Assembly: GCF_006346325.1 (NCBI RefSeq)
Contig: NZ_VDYR01000001.1
Location: 1,426,001-1,490,000 of the forward strand
Origin: Sphingomonas japonica
GTDB lineage: Bacteria; Pseudomonadota; Alphaproteobacteria; Sphingomonadales; Sphingomonadaceae
Length of the DNA stretch: 64,000 bases
Reading direction: 5' to 3'
Positions 51,784 to 61,027 of the stretch are shown piece by piece. The position numbers and the translations under genes were made by a program. Positions within the stretch are counted from its first letter, which is position 1; the number at the start of each line of letters is the position of its first letter. Below the pieces are notes generated by a model. That model worked only from the letters and a program-made list of their open reading frames with translations. It did no database searches and was not told the origin of the DNA.

Positions 51784-52527
51784 ATGCCCGCCACGCCCGC
51801 CTGGCCTCCCGAATCCACGCCGCGCCTGTTCCTCGACCAGCGCCTCGAACTTGGCGCGCATATCCGTCTCGACGGACCGCAGGCGCATTATCTGATCGCC
51901 GTGATGCGGATCAGGGACGGCGATCCGATCAAGCTGTTCGACGACGCGACCGGCGAATGGCTTGCCCTCGTACGCAATATCCGCAAACGCGATCTCGAAG
52001 TTGAAATAACTGGACATCTTTGCCCCCGCGAAGCTGTCCCCGACCTGTGGCTGGTCGCCGCACCGATCAGGAAGGGTCGCATCGACTGGCTGGTTGAGAA
52101 AGCGTGCGAACTGGGCGTCGATCGGGTGGTGCCGGTGCTGACCCGCCGCACCGTGGTCGATCGTCTCAACCTGGATCGCCTGCGCGCGCACCTGATCGAG
52201 GCGGCAGAGCAATGCGGCCGCACCGCGCTCCCGTCGCTGGCCGAACCCGCCAAACTGCCCGCGCTGCTGCGCGACTGGCCCACCGATCGCGCGCTGTTCT
52301 TTGCAGACGAGACCGGCGGCGCGCCCGCGCTCGACGCGATGCGCGCCCGCCCCGGCCCCGCCGCGATCCTGATCGGTCCCGAGGGCGGCTTCGATCCGGA
52401 GGAACGCGCTGCGATCCGCGCTCATCCGCAGGCCGTCGGCATCACCCTGGGCCCCCGCATCCTGCGCGCCGACACCGCAGCCGCTGCCGCTGTTGCGCTA
52501 TGGATGGCCGCAAGCGGAGATTGGTGA
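51784..52527 (+). CDS. rsmE: 16S rRNA (uracil1498-N3)-methyltransferase RsmE
   Basis: 247 residues. The N-terminal PUA-like domain (RLFLDQRLELGAHIRLDGPQ) is followed by a SPOUT knot: PAAILIGPEGGFDPEERAAI and LGPRILRADTAAAAAV, which binds S-adenosylmethionine. It methylates U1498 of 16S rRNA. The stop TGA overlaps the ATG of the downstream 22-codon frame (TGATG), and gshA follows. Confidence 0.95.
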   Translation: MPATPAWPPESTPRLFLDQRLELGAHIRLDGPQAHYLIAVMRIRDGDPIKLFDDATGEWLALVRNIRKRDLEVEITGHLCPREAVPDLWLVAAPIRKGRIDWLVEKACELGVDRVVPVLTRRTVVDRLNLDRLRAHLIEAAEQCGRTALPSLAEPAKLPALLRDWPTDRALFFADETGGAPALDAMRARPGPAAILIGPEGGFDPEERAAIRAHPQAVGITLGPRILRADTAAAAAVALWMAASGDW

Positions 52528-52595
52528 TGCGCCATCCCTGCCCGTATCGGGAGGATTGTGCAGTCCCGCCCCCGTGCGTACATGCGCGACCATGA
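52527..52595 (+). CDS. Cys-containing 22-codon upstream ORF bridging rsmE and gshA
   Basis: The frame MRHPCPYREDC continues for 11 more residues to VHARP. Cys codons are at positions 5, 11 and 17, an exact six-residue period. Its ATG shares bases with the rsmE stop (TGATG at 52525-52529) and its TGA is inside the gshA ATGA (52592-52595). A GCGGAG stretch 8-10 bases before the ATG can serve as Shine-Dalgarno sequence. The gshA ATG has none close by, so gshA may depend on ribosomes ending here. A cysteine-sensing leader is an inference; a chance frame is possible. Confidence 0.5.
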   Translation: MRHPCPYREDCAVPPPCVHARP

Positions 52596-53962
52596 GCACG
52601 AAGACCGTTTCGGACGTGAGCGCAGCGGTCATCGAGGACCGGGCGCAGCTGATCGCCTATTTCGCCGATGGCGAAAAGACCCCCGACCGCTGGCGGATCG
52701 GCACCGAGCACGAGAAGTTCGTCTATCGCACTGCCGACCTGCGTGCGCCTTCCTATGACGAACCCGGCGGTATCCGCGACCTGCTGATGGCGCTCACCGA
52801 GTTCGGCTGGCGCCCGATCGAGGAAGGCGGCAAGGTCATCGCGCTCGCCGGCCCGGACGGTACCGTCAGCCTCGAACCCGCCGGACAACTGGAATTGTCG
52901 GGCGCGCCGCTCGAAAATCTGCACCAGACCTGCGCCGAAACCGGACGCCATCTCGAACAGGTCAAGGCGGTCGGGGAGAAGCTGGGCCTCGGCTTCCTCG
53001 GCCTCGGCATGTGGCCCGACAAGGCGCGCGAGGATCTGCCGATCATGCCCAAGGGGCGCTACCGGATCATGCTCGACCACATGCCGCGCGTCGGATCGCT
53101 CGGGCTCGACATGATGCTGCGCACCTGCACGATCCAGGTCAATCTCGACTATGCGAGCGAAGCCGACATGGCGCAGAAGTTCCGCGTCGGCCTGGCGTTG
53201 CAACCGCTCGCCACCGCGCTGTTCGCCAATTCGCCGTTCACCGAAAAGCGTCCGAACGGCATGCTGTCCTACCGCAGCCATATCTGGTCCGACACCGATC
53301 CGCATCGCACAGGCATGCTGCCGTTCGTGTTCGACGACGGCTTCGGCTACGAACGCTACGCCGACTATGCGCTCGATGTGCCGATGTACTTCGTCTATCG
53401 CGGCGGCCGCTATATCGACGCGGCGGGCTTGAGCTTCCGCGATTTCCTGCGCGGAGAACTGGCGGTTCTGCCGGGCGAAAAGCCGACCATAGACGATTGG
53501 GCCGACCATCTGTCGACCGCCTTTCCCGAGGTTCGCCTCAAGACCTTCCTCGAAATGCGCGGCGCCGATGGCGGGCCATGGGGTCGCATCTGCGCATTGC
53601 CGGCCTTGTGGGTCGGCCTGCTCTACGACCAGGGGGCGCTCGACGCGGCATGGGATCTGGTCAGGGACTGGAGCATCGACGAGCGCGAGACGCTGCGGTC
53701 GTCGGTGCCGCGGCTCGGCCTCGATGCTCCGCTTCGCTCCGGCACGCTGCGCGACATCGCGCGCGAGGTGATCGATATTTCCGCGCGCGGCCTATCCTCC
53801 CGCGCCCGCTTCAACGGGTCGGGCGACGACGAAAGCGGCTTTCTCGATCCGCTGCGCGACATTGTCCGTTCTGGCAAGGTGCCGGCGGAGCGTCTGCTCG
53901 AAACCTTCCACGGCCCGTGGGAACAGGATGTCTGCCGGATCTACGCGGAGAACCGCTTCTAG
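52592..53962 (+). CDS. gshA: Glutamate-cysteine ligase (plant/alphaproteobacterial type)
   Basis: 456 residues from MSTKTVSDV. It is the GCS2-type enzyme that joins glutamate and cysteine, the first step of glutathione synthesis. Motifs: RIGTEHEKFVYR near the N-terminus, SLEPAGQLELSGAPL, MPKGRYRIMLDHMP, MMLRTCTIQVNLDY and RTGMLPFVFDDGFGYERYADY. It follows rsmE through a 22-codon frame, ATGA-coupled. Its TAG and that of the convergent methyltransferase share one CTAG. Confidence 0.95.
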   Translation: MSTKTVSDVSAAVIEDRAQLIAYFADGEKTPDRWRIGTEHEKFVYRTADLRAPSYDEPGGIRDLLMALTEFGWRPIEEGGKVIALAGPDGTVSLEPAGQLELSGAPLENLHQTCAETGRHLEQVKAVGEKLGLGFLGLGMWPDKAREDLPIMPKGRYRIMLDHMPRVGSLGLDMMLRTCTIQVNLDYASEADMAQKFRVGLALQPLATALFANSPFTEKRPNGMLSYRSHIWSDTDPHRTGMLPFVFDDGFGYERYADYALDVPMYFVYRGGRYIDAAGLSFRDFLRGELAVLPGEKPTIDDWADHLSTAFPEVRLKTFLEMRGADGGPWGRICALPALWVGLLYDQGALDAAWDLVRDWSIDERETLRSSVPRLGLDAPLRSGTLRDIAREVIDISARGLSSRARFNGSGDDESGFLDPLRDIVRSGKVPAERLLETFHGPWEQDVCRIYAENRF

Positions 53963-55308
53963 GAAGCGCCGGTCACAGGCCCCTCGGCCACCGGTGGCTG
54001 CGCCGCGATCGTGCGCGGACGGCCGCGCAGCATCGAAAAGAAGCGCGGGACCGGCGCATTGCGCTCCATCCACGCCCAATATTCCCGATATGCCGGGTCC
54101 TCGCCCAGATGGCGCTCCTCGGTCTTGGCGCGCCAGTAATAGACACCGCTCACCGCCGCCAGCAGCGCGGTGTTGCGTGCCGCATCGGCCCAGCTTCCGG
54201 TCACCGACAGGAACGGCAGCACGCCGAGCCACCAGAACAGGTTCTTGCTCAGATACGCCGGGTGGCGGCTGAACGCATAGGGTCCGTGGGTCAGGATGCC
54301 GCGATGCGTCAGGTTGGAAAAGCGGATGCCGAACGCCATCGTCGCCCAGGCATAGATCGCGGTCAGCCCGACCAGCGCCGCGCCCCACACCCAGATCAGC
54401 GCCGGATATCCCGCCAGCCACACCGACCAGCCATCGGGCCCATAGGTGCCGGGATGATAGTCGAGCGGGCCGCCCTCGTTCATCAGGATGAACGGCGGAT
54501 AGCAGATCAGCGCCGCCATCCACCCCGCGGCATAGGGCTGCGCGGTACGGATATGCGCGTCGAGCGGCTTCAGCGTCAGCATATAGCCGACCGTCGCGAA
54601 CGCCACGTCGATGACGAACATGAAGGTGATCAGCCAGTTGGCTACCGCCACCGGGTCCTTCAGCGCCTCGCTCATGTCGGTGCGGATGAACGCGCCATAG
54701 CCCGGCGGCACGATCGCCAGCATGAAGGCGAGGAAGAACGCCTTCACCCCCCACGACCGCAGGTAATTGTAGATCGCGGCGCGGTCGATCTCCTCGTCGG
54801 TGCCAATCGCCCATGCGCCCAGCGCCCAGCAGCCGTCCTTCGGCTCCACCGCGCGGCGGTCGAGGAACAGGATGTACGGGATCGACACCATGAACAGCCA
54901 GGGCGCGGCCTTTGTGAACAGCCACATCGAGAAGGCGAAATTGCCGTCCCAGTAGAACCGCCCGGTACCGTAGATCGCGGCGATCGCGCCCCAGGTCAGC
55001 CACAGTCCGGCCAGCTTGGTCAGGCTGATGTCGATCGTCTCGCGCCACGGCCGCCGGAGCGACCAGTCGATGCCGGTCGACGGATTACGGTGTACCTTGT
55101 CGACCAGCAGCGACCAGAGGATCATCGGTACACCGCACGCAGCTACGTTGGCGAGCGCCGCATACGGCCCGTCCATGTCATAGATGCGGGCGAGCGCGAT
55201 CCACGCGAACAGCCCGATCAGCCCGGCGATGCCGCATCCGGTACTGACGGCGGAGCGCGGACGCGGATCGGCGGCGCTGCGCCGGACGAGGGCAGGATCG
55301 TGATACAT
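53959..55308 (-). CDS. ICMT/PEMT-like membrane methyltransferase family protein
   Basis: 449 residues with about ten hydrophobic segments. The C-terminal part carries the isoprenylcysteine carboxyl methyltransferase / phospholipid methyltransferase motif THGPYAFSRHPAYLSKNLFW and ERHLGEDPAYREYWAWM. The long N-terminal membrane region exceeds the usual ~200-residue ICMT. It may methylate a lipid or small molecule in the membrane; the substrate is unknown. Its stop overlaps that of gshA by four bases. Confidence 0.75.
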   Translation of the reverse strand: MYHDPALVRRSAADPRPRSAVSTGCGIAGLIGLFAWIALARIYDMDGPYAALANVAACGVPMILWSLLVDKVHRNPSTGIDWSLRRPWRETIDISLTKLAGLWLTWGAIAAIYGTGRFYWDGNFAFSMWLFTKAAPWLFMVSIPYILFLDRRAVEPKDGCWALGAWAIGTDEEIDRAAIYNYLRSWGVKAFFLAFMLAIVPPGYGAFIRTDMSEALKDPVAVANWLITFMFVIDVAFATVGYMLTLKPLDAHIRTAQPYAAGWMAALICYPPFILMNEGGPLDYHPGTYGPDGWSVWLAGYPALIWVWGAALVGLTAIYAWATMAFGIRFSNLTHRGILTHGPYAFSRHPAYLSKNLFWWLGVLPFLSVTGSWADAARNTALLAAVSGVYYWRAKTEERHLGEDPAYREYWAWMERNAPVPRFFSMLRGRPRTIAAQPPVAEGPVTGAS

Positions 55309-55487
55309 CGCCGGTATCCGTAGCGCGCAACGGTAAGCAACCCGTAAAGCGTGATTGTCAGGATGTTTTCGGCACCGGCCCGAACGACGGCATCGATGAT
55401 ATTTTATACCGTAGCGGGGTTTACGTAGCGGCGAGACGGGGCTTTATTGCGGCCATTCAAATCTCCGGCTCGAAAGGCCCCTCCCGT

Positions 55488-57395
55488 ATGATCCGCACGC
55501 TCGCGCTCGCCGCCACCCTGCTCGCGTCCTCGTCCGCTCTCGCCCAGGTCCAGAACTCCGCGCCGATGCCGGTGCCGATCGAGGACAATATCCCCGAGGC
55601 GCGCGACATCGACTATCCCGGAGTGCTGAAGCTGGACGTCGACGCCACCGATACGCAGCAGGGTATCTTCCGCGTCAAGGAGACGATCCCGGTTGCGCAG
55701 GCAGGCCGGATGACGCTGCTGTTCCCCGAATGGCTGCCCGGCAAGCATGGCCCGCGCGGCGAGATCGAAAAGCTCGCCGGGCTCAAGATCACCGCCGGCG
55801 GCCGCCAAATCCCCTGGGAGCGCGACCCGTCCGACGTCTATGCCTTCCACATCGACGTACCGTCCGGCACGCGCGAAATTGTTGCCGAGTTCCAGTTCGT
55901 GACCGCGACTGCTCCCAACCAGGGCCGCATCGTCGTCGCGCCGAGCATGATGAACCTGCAATGGGAATCGGTCAGCCTCTATCCGGCAGGCTATTTCACG
56001 CGCCGCATCCCGATCGAGGCGACGGTGAAATATCCCGCGGGCTGGACGGCGGCGTCGGGACTGCCCTCGACCAATCGCGGGTCGAGCTATGCCTATCAGC
56101 GCACCAGCTACGAGACGCTGGTCGATTCGCCGGTATTCGCCGGCCGCTACTACAAGGAGTTCGAGCTGACCCCTCGCGTCGATCTCAACGTCTTCGCTGA
56201 CAAGCCCGAGGAACTGGTCGCCACCCCCGAACAGATCGACGCGCACAAGCGGCTGGTCGATCAGTCGGTCAAGCTGTTCGGCGCGCAGCATTACGACAAT
56301 TACGAATTCCTTCTCGCGATCACCGAGGAGATGGGCGGCATTGGCCTCGAGCATCATCGCAGCTCGGAAAACGGCGTCGGCTACGGCTATTTCACCGATT
56401 GGGACAAGGGCCCGGGCAGCCGCAACCTGCTGCCGCACGAATTCACGCACAGCTGGGACGGCAAGTTCCGCCGCGGCGCGAACCTGTGGACCCCGACCTA
56501 TGAAGTGCCGATGCGCGACACATTGCTGTGGGTGTATGAAGGGCAGACCCAATTCTGGGGCTATATTCTCCAGGCGCGGTCGGGGATGGTGTCGAAGCAG
56601 GATACGCTCGACATGCTCGCCGGCATCGCGGCATCGCTCGACAACCGCGCCGGCCGCACCTGGCGCCCGCTGATCGACACCACCCACGATCCGATCATCT
56701 CCGCGCGCCGGCCCAAGCCTTGGACATCGTGGCAGCGCAGCGAGGATTACTACAACGAGGGCCTGTTGATCTGGCTTGAGGTCGATTCGATCCTGCGGCG
56801 CGAATCCGGCGGCGCAAAATCCATGGACGACTTCGCGCGTGCGTTCTTTGGAATGAACGATGGCGACTGGGGCGTGCTGACCTATACCCACGAGGATGTC
56901 GTCGAGACGCTCAACGGCATCCAGCCCTATGACTGGGCCGGCTTCCTGCGCGACCGCGTCTACAACACCAGCAAGAACGCGCCGCTCAAGGGCTTTACCG
57001 ACAATGGCTATCGCGTAGTCTACAGCGAAACGCCGACGCCCTACTTCAAGACTGCGGAGGCCGAGCGCGGCGTCAGCCTGTCCTATTCGCTGGGGATGTC
57101 GGCGAACAAGAACGGGGAGCTGACCGACGTCGCCTGGGGAAGTCCGGCGTTCGAAGCCGATCTCGACGTCGAGGATGCGATCGTCGCCGTCAACGGCGCG
57201 GCCTATTCGGCGGACCGGATCAAGGCGGCGATCACGGCCAACAAGGACGGGAAGGCGCCGATCCGGCTGAACGTCAAGTCTGGCGATCTCTACCGCGACG
57301 TGACCATCGACTATCGCGGTGGCCTGCGCTATCCGCGCCTCGAAAAGGTCGGGACCGGGGAGAACGGGCTCGATCGGCTCCTTCAACCCAAATAA
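55488..57395 (+). CDS. M61 family metallopeptidase (glycyl aminopeptidase-like)
   Basis: 635 residues with a signal peptide (MIRTLALAATLLASSSALA). An N-terminal beta domain is followed by the peptidase core with RNLLPHEFTHSWDGKFRRGA (His317-Glu318-x-x-His321) and LLWVYEGQTQFWGYIL with the third zinc ligand Glu. A C-terminal PDZ domain has DVAWGSPAFEADLDVEDAIV. M61 enzymes are periplasmic aminopeptidases preferring Gly/Ala ends. It lies 11 bases before ppa. Confidence 0.93.
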   Translation: MIRTLALAATLLASSSALAQVQNSAPMPVPIEDNIPEARDIDYPGVLKLDVDATDTQQGIFRVKETIPVAQAGRMTLLFPEWLPGKHGPRGEIEKLAGLKITAGGRQIPWERDPSDVYAFHIDVPSGTREIVAEFQFVTATAPNQGRIVVAPSMMNLQWESVSLYPAGYFTRRIPIEATVKYPAGWTAASGLPSTNRGSSYAYQRTSYETLVDSPVFAGRYYKEFELTPRVDLNVFADKPEELVATPEQIDAHKRLVDQSVKLFGAQHYDNYEFLLAITEEMGGIGLEHHRSSENGVGYGYFTDWDKGPGSRNLLPHEFTHSWDGKFRRGANLWTPTYEVPMRDTLLWVYEGQTQFWGYILQARSGMVSKQDTLDMLAGIAASLDNRAGRTWRPLIDTTHDPIISARRPKPWTSWQRSEDYYNEGLLIWLEVDSILRRESGGAKSMDDFARAFFGMNDGDWGVLTYTHEDVVETLNGIQPYDWAGFLRDRVYNTSKNAPLKGFTDNGYRVVYSETPTPYFKTAEAERGVSLSYSLGMSANKNGELTDVAWGSPAFEADLDVEDAIVAVNGAAYSADRIKAAITANKDGKAPIRLNVKSGDLYRDVTIDYRGGLRYPRLEKVGTGENGLDRLLQPK

Positions 57396-57405
57396 GGAAA
57401 CCTGA

Positions 57406-57987
57406 ATGCGCATCGAAATGGTGCCGGTCGGCGACGATCCCCCCAACAGCCTCAATGTCATCATCGAAGTGCCCGTCGGCGGCGAGCCGGTGAAGTACGA
57501 ATTCGACAAGGCATCCGGCGCGTTGTTCGTCGACCGCATCCTGCACACGCCGATGCGCTACCCGGCCAATTACGGGTTCGTACCGCACACATTGTCGCCG
57601 GACGGCGATCCGCTCGACGCGCTGGTCGTCGCGCGGTCGCCGTTCATCCCCGGCTGCGTGGTGCGGTGCCGTCCGATCGCGGTACTCAACCTTGAGGACG
57701 AGGCCGGCGGCGACGAAAAGCTGCTGTGCGTACCCGTCGACGCGACGTTCCCGTATTACAGCAAGATCGGCGAAAGCTCCGACCTGCCCGAAATCGTGAT
57801 GCAGCAGATCGAGCATTTCTTCACGCATTACAAAGACCTGGAAGCCAGGAAGTGGGTGCGCGTCGGCAAATGGTCGGGGGCAGAGGAAGCGCGCCAGGTC
57901 GTGATCGAGGCAATCGAACGCGCCAGGGCGGCCAAGGCCAAGGGCGAGGAAGTCCACAGCTCCGACGTCGCCGAGGCTGGGCGCTGA
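57406..57987 (+). CDS. ppa: Inorganic pyrophosphatase
   Basis: 193 residues of family I. The active-site segment RYPANYGFVPHTLSPDGDPLDALVV holds the D-x-D-P-x-D metal site; VDATFPYYSKIGESSDLPE follows. It hydrolyses pyrophosphate in the cytoplasm to pull biosynthesis forward. AAGGAA lies before the ATG. It is slightly longer than the ~175-residue norm because of its C-terminal tail. Confidence 0.96.
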   Translation: MRIEMVPVGDDPPNSLNVIIEVPVGGEPVKYEFDKASGALFVDRILHTPMRYPANYGFVPHTLSPDGDPLDALVVARSPFIPGCVVRCRPIAVLNLEDEAGGDEKLLCVPVDATFPYYSKIGESSDLPEIVMQQIEHFFTHYKDLEARKWVRVGKWSGAEEARQVVIEAIERARAAKAKGEEVHSSDVAEAGR

Positions 57988-57994
57988 CCCCGCG

Positions 57995-58684
57995 TTGACG
58001 GCTTTGCTCCGCCCTCGCCTGCCGTGGCTGCTATGCCTGGCGGCGGGAGTCGGCGTGCTGCTGGCCTCGGCGGCATTTGGCCGCGTTCCTGGCCTGGTCC
58101 CATGCGGCCCGGCCGCCGAACTCGGCGCGATCATCGCTTTCGAACTTGCCCGCTCGGCGAGTGAGGTCGCCGCGCTTTTTGGTGCAGAGCCGTGCCGGTC
58201 CGCCCTGATCGCAGCACAGCGTCAGGCGGTGTGGGTCGATGCCCTCGCCTTCATCCCCGCCTACGCATTGTTCCTCGGCAGTGCCGCATGGGGCCTGCGC
58301 AAGGACCGCCGCATCGCGCCGCTGACGATCGCGATGGTCGCCGCCGCGGCCGTGCTCGACCAGATCGAGGGGCGTCTGCTATGGTCGATCCTGGACGCCA
58401 TGCCCGGAACCGAAGCCACGCTGCTGCCACTCTACGGCGTCGTCCGGGTCAAATTCGCGCTGCTCAGCCTCGCCGCATTTGCACTGGCGGCGCTGCTCCT
58501 GCGCCGCGGCCGGATTGCAACCATCGCCGCAGTCGTGGTGGCGGGCGGCGCGCTCCTCAGCTTCGCCACGCTGGTGGTCAACGCTCATCATCCGCTGCTG
58601 ATGGAGGGTCACCGAATCAGCTGGACCGCGCTGCTGATAGTGGCAGGCTGGTTCGCGGTGCGGCCGCCGGGCGAGGCTCGCTGA
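57995..58684 (+). CDS. Hypothetical integral membrane protein
   Basis: 229 residues from a TTG just after ppa. Hydrophobic segments at about residues 10-30, 80-100, 108-125, 143-165 and 170-195 suggest five or six membrane spans. A periplasmic-type loop has LVPCGPAAELGAIIAFELAR and EPCRSALIAAQRQ with two Cys. No family was recognised. The start is uncertain because no ATG occurs near the 5' end. Confidence 0.65.
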   Translation: MTALLRPRLPWLLCLAAGVGVLLASAAFGRVPGLVPCGPAAELGAIIAFELARSASEVAALFGAEPCRSALIAAQRQAVWVDALAFIPAYALFLGSAAWGLRKDRRIAPLTIAMVAAAAVLDQIEGRLLWSILDAMPGTEATLLPLYGVVRVKFALLSLAAFALAALLLRRGRIATIAAVVVAGGALLSFATLVVNAHHPLLMEGHRISWTALLIVAGWFAVRPPGEAR

Positions 58685-58703
58685 CCGCGCCCCACCGGCC
58701 ATC

Positions 58704-58732
58704 CTCGGTTCGGTTCGAGCGAAACCTGGAAC
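58704..58732. repeat. Palindromic repeat element, half copy 5
   Basis: TCGGTTCGGTTCGAGCGAAA resembles the left arm of the repeat family (TTCGTTTCGAGCGAAGTC). It lies in the short gap between the membrane-protein gene and the convergent DMT transporter. Confidence 0.4.
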
Positions 58733-58739
58733 GCCTCCC

Positions 58740-59639
58740 TCAAACCGTCGGCTCCAGCACCACCGCCGCCACGTCGCGCCGCTGCGCCGCATAGAGGCAA
58801 GCCACCACGATCACCGCCGCCCCCGCCAGCGTGAACCACGAAACGACTTCCCCGAAGACCGCCCATCCCAGCACCGCGGCATAGACGAACGAGGTATATT
58901 CGGTCGTCGCCAGATACCCCGCCTCGCCATGCGCATAGGCCCAGGCGAGCAGCCACAGCGACCCGATCGCGAGCGCACCGCCGGCGGCGATCTTGGGCCA
59001 CTCAGCCGCCCCCGGCACGATCAACAGCCAAGGTGCCGCCAGCGCCAGGATCGACACCACGATCGCCGATTGGAAGAACGCGATTTCTCCCGGTCGCGCG
59101 GCCTGGCTCTGCACCCGCGCGACGATCAGGTTGAATGCGTACAGCACCGCCGACGCCAGGATCGCCAGCGCACCGTCGAACGCCGCCGGACCCAGGTCCG
59201 CCTGCGACTGGCCGAGCAGGATCACGCCCACCCCGCCCAGCGCCGCGACCGAAGCGAAGACGACGCGCGGCCCGACCCGCTCGCCCAGGATTGCCGCGCC
59301 CAGCATCAGCGCCAGCAGCGGCGCGATGTACGACAGGGCGATCGCCTGCGCCATCGGCACGCGCGCCAGCCCCCAGAAGAACAGGACGGCCATCGCCGCG
59401 GTGATCCCGCCGCGCAGCAGGTGCAGCCGCAGCGCCCGTCGCCTCGGCATTCCGCCGCCGCTCAGGCGCCACGCCGCCGCCCCGAACGCCGTCTGCACCG
59501 CCGTGCGCCACAGCAGCGCGTTATATACGCCGATCGCCAGCACCAGCGACTTCATGAACGCGTCCATGATAGAAAACAGCCCGATGCCCGCGGCGGCGAC
59601 GGCAAAGGCGATGGCGGGCGACAGCGATCGGCTGGTCAT
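58740..59639 (-). CDS. DMT superfamily permease (EamA domains)
   Basis: 299 residues from MTSRSLSPAI, with ten membrane spans in two EamA repeats. The first repeat contains LSYIAPLLALMLGAAILGERV and the second TTEYTSFVYAAVLGWAVFGE, typical of drug/metabolite exporters. The substrate is unknown. ATG 59639 was preferred to codons 36 bases upstream because it gives a compact first helix. Confidence 0.88.
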   Translation of the reverse strand: MTSRSLSPAIAFAVAAAGIGLFSIMDAFMKSLVLAIGVYNALLWRTAVQTAFGAAAWRLSGGGMPRRRALRLHLLRGGITAAMAVLFFWGLARVPMAQAIALSYIAPLLALMLGAAILGERVGPRVVFASVAALGGVGVILLGQSQADLGPAAFDGALAILASAVLYAFNLIVARVQSQAARPGEIAFFQSAIVVSILALAAPWLLIVPGAAEWPKIAAGGALAIGSLWLLAWAYAHGEAGYLATTEYTSFVYAAVLGWAVFGEVVSWFTLAGAAVIVVACLYAAQRRDVAAVVLEPTV

Positions 59640-59681
59640 TGGAATTCTCGATCCTGATCCGGCCCCGTGCCCCACCCACCT

Positions 59682-59757
59682 CGTTCGTCTCGAGCGTAGT
59701 CGAGAGACGTGCCGCGAGCGATGCGCAGGGTGTCTCGACTTCGCTCGACACGAACGG
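59682..59757. repeat. Palindromic repeat element, copy 6
   Basis: Left arm CGTTCGTCTCGAGCGTAGTC followed by GAGAGACG; right arm TGTCTCGACTTCGCTCGACA followed by CGAACGG. This full, well-paired copy lies between ispG and the DMT permease gene, both on the minus strand, so here it is non-coding. Confidence 0.8.
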
Positions 59758-59805
59758 TTTCTGTGGTGCTTCCCCTTCCGGCGTACTCTATTCCGCCGTC
59801 GGCCC

Positions 59806-60930
59806 CTACTCCGCCGCCACTGGAACCGCCGCGTCCGCCGCCTCGATCTCCGCCGCCTTGGCTTCGACCAGCCGGACGATGTGATCGAGCATGTCGGCGC
59901 TTTCCACCGTGTGGTCGGTCACCCCCGACAGATACACCATGTGCTTGCCGTTGCCGCCGCCGGTCAGCCCGATATCGGTCTCGCGCGCCTCACCGGGCCC
60001 GTTGACGACGCAGCCGAGCACCGACAGCGACATCGGCGTGCGGATATGCTGCAGGCGTTCCTCGAGCGCCTGGACGGTGCGGATCACGTCGAACCCCTGG
60101 CGCGCGCAGCTGGGGCACGAGACGACCCGCACACCGCGGTTGCGGATGCCCAGCGCCTTCAGGATCTCGAACCCGACGCGCACTTCGTCCTCGGGTTCGG
60201 CCGACAGCGACACGCGGATCGTGTCGCCGATGCCGTACCACAGCAGCGATCCCATCCCGATCGCCGACTTGACCGTCCCGCCGACGAACCCGCCCGCCTC
60301 GGTGATGCCCAGATGCAGCGGACAATCGACCGCTTCGGCAAGTTGCTGGTACGCCGCCACCGCCAGGAACAGGTCGGACGCCTTCACCGCCACCTTAAAT
60401 TCGTGGAAATCATGGTCCTGGAGCAGCTTGATATGGTCGAGCGCGCTTTCGACCAGCGCCTCCGGGCACGGCTCGCCATACTTCTCCAGCAGGTCCTTTT
60501 CCAGCGACCCGCCATTCACGCCGATGCGGATCGCGCAGCCATTGGCCTTGGCCGCGCGGACCACTTCGGCGACGCGCTGCGACGATCCGATATTGCCCGG
60601 ATTGATCCGCAGGCACGCCGCGCCCGCATCGGCCGCTTCCAGCGCGCGCTTGTAATGGAAATGGATGTCGGCGACGATCGGCACCCGGCTGGCGCGCACG
60701 ATCTTGCCGAGCTGCGCGGTGCTTTCGACGTCGGGGCACGACACGCGGATGATATCGACGCCCGCGTCCTCGCAGCGGCGAATCTGGTCGATCGTCGCTA
60801 CCGGGTCGCTGGTCGGCGTGTTGGTCATCGTCTGTACGGTGACCGGCGCGTCGCCGCCGACCGGCACAGTGCCGACCATGATCTGGCGGCTGCGGCGGCG
60901 GACGATGTCGCGCCAGGGTCTCAGGGACAT
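59806..60930 (-). CDS. ispG: 4-hydroxy-3-methylbut-2-en-1-yl diphosphate synthase IspG (GcpE)
   Basis: 374 residues. IspG catalyses the penultimate MEP-pathway step using a [4Fe-4S] cluster. The TIM-barrel start has [20 protein letters not shown] and NPGNIG; cluster ligands lie in [13 protein letters not shown] and [15 protein letters not shown] (three Cys and the Glu). The C-terminus is Ala/Glu-rich. It is complete. Confidence 0.97.
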   Translation of the reverse strand: MSLRPWRDIVRRRSRQIMVGTVPVGGDAPVTVQTMTNTPTSDPVATIDQIRRCEDAGVDIIRVSCPDVESTAQLGKIVRASRVPIVADIHFHYKRALEAADAGAACLRINPGNIGSSQRVAEVVRAAKANGCAIRIGVNGGSLEKDLLEKYGEPCPEALVESALDHIKLLQDHDFHEFKVAVKASDLFLAVAAYQQLAEAVDCPLHLGITEAGGFVGGTVKSAIGMGSLLWYGIGDTIRVSLSAEPEDEVRVGFEILKALGIRNRGVRVVSCPSCARQGFDVIRTVQALEERLQHIRTPMSLSVLGCVVNGPGEARETDIGLTGGGNGKHMVYLSGVTDHTVESADMLDHIVRLVEAKAAEIEAADAAVPVAAE

Positions 60931-61027
60931 TGGGGTTTCCGTCTCGCTAACGCTTTGCTTACGCGCATTCCTCTATAGCGGCGCGCGACCATCCGCGAAA
61001 GGGCGGCACCGGTCGGCGGGACCCCAG

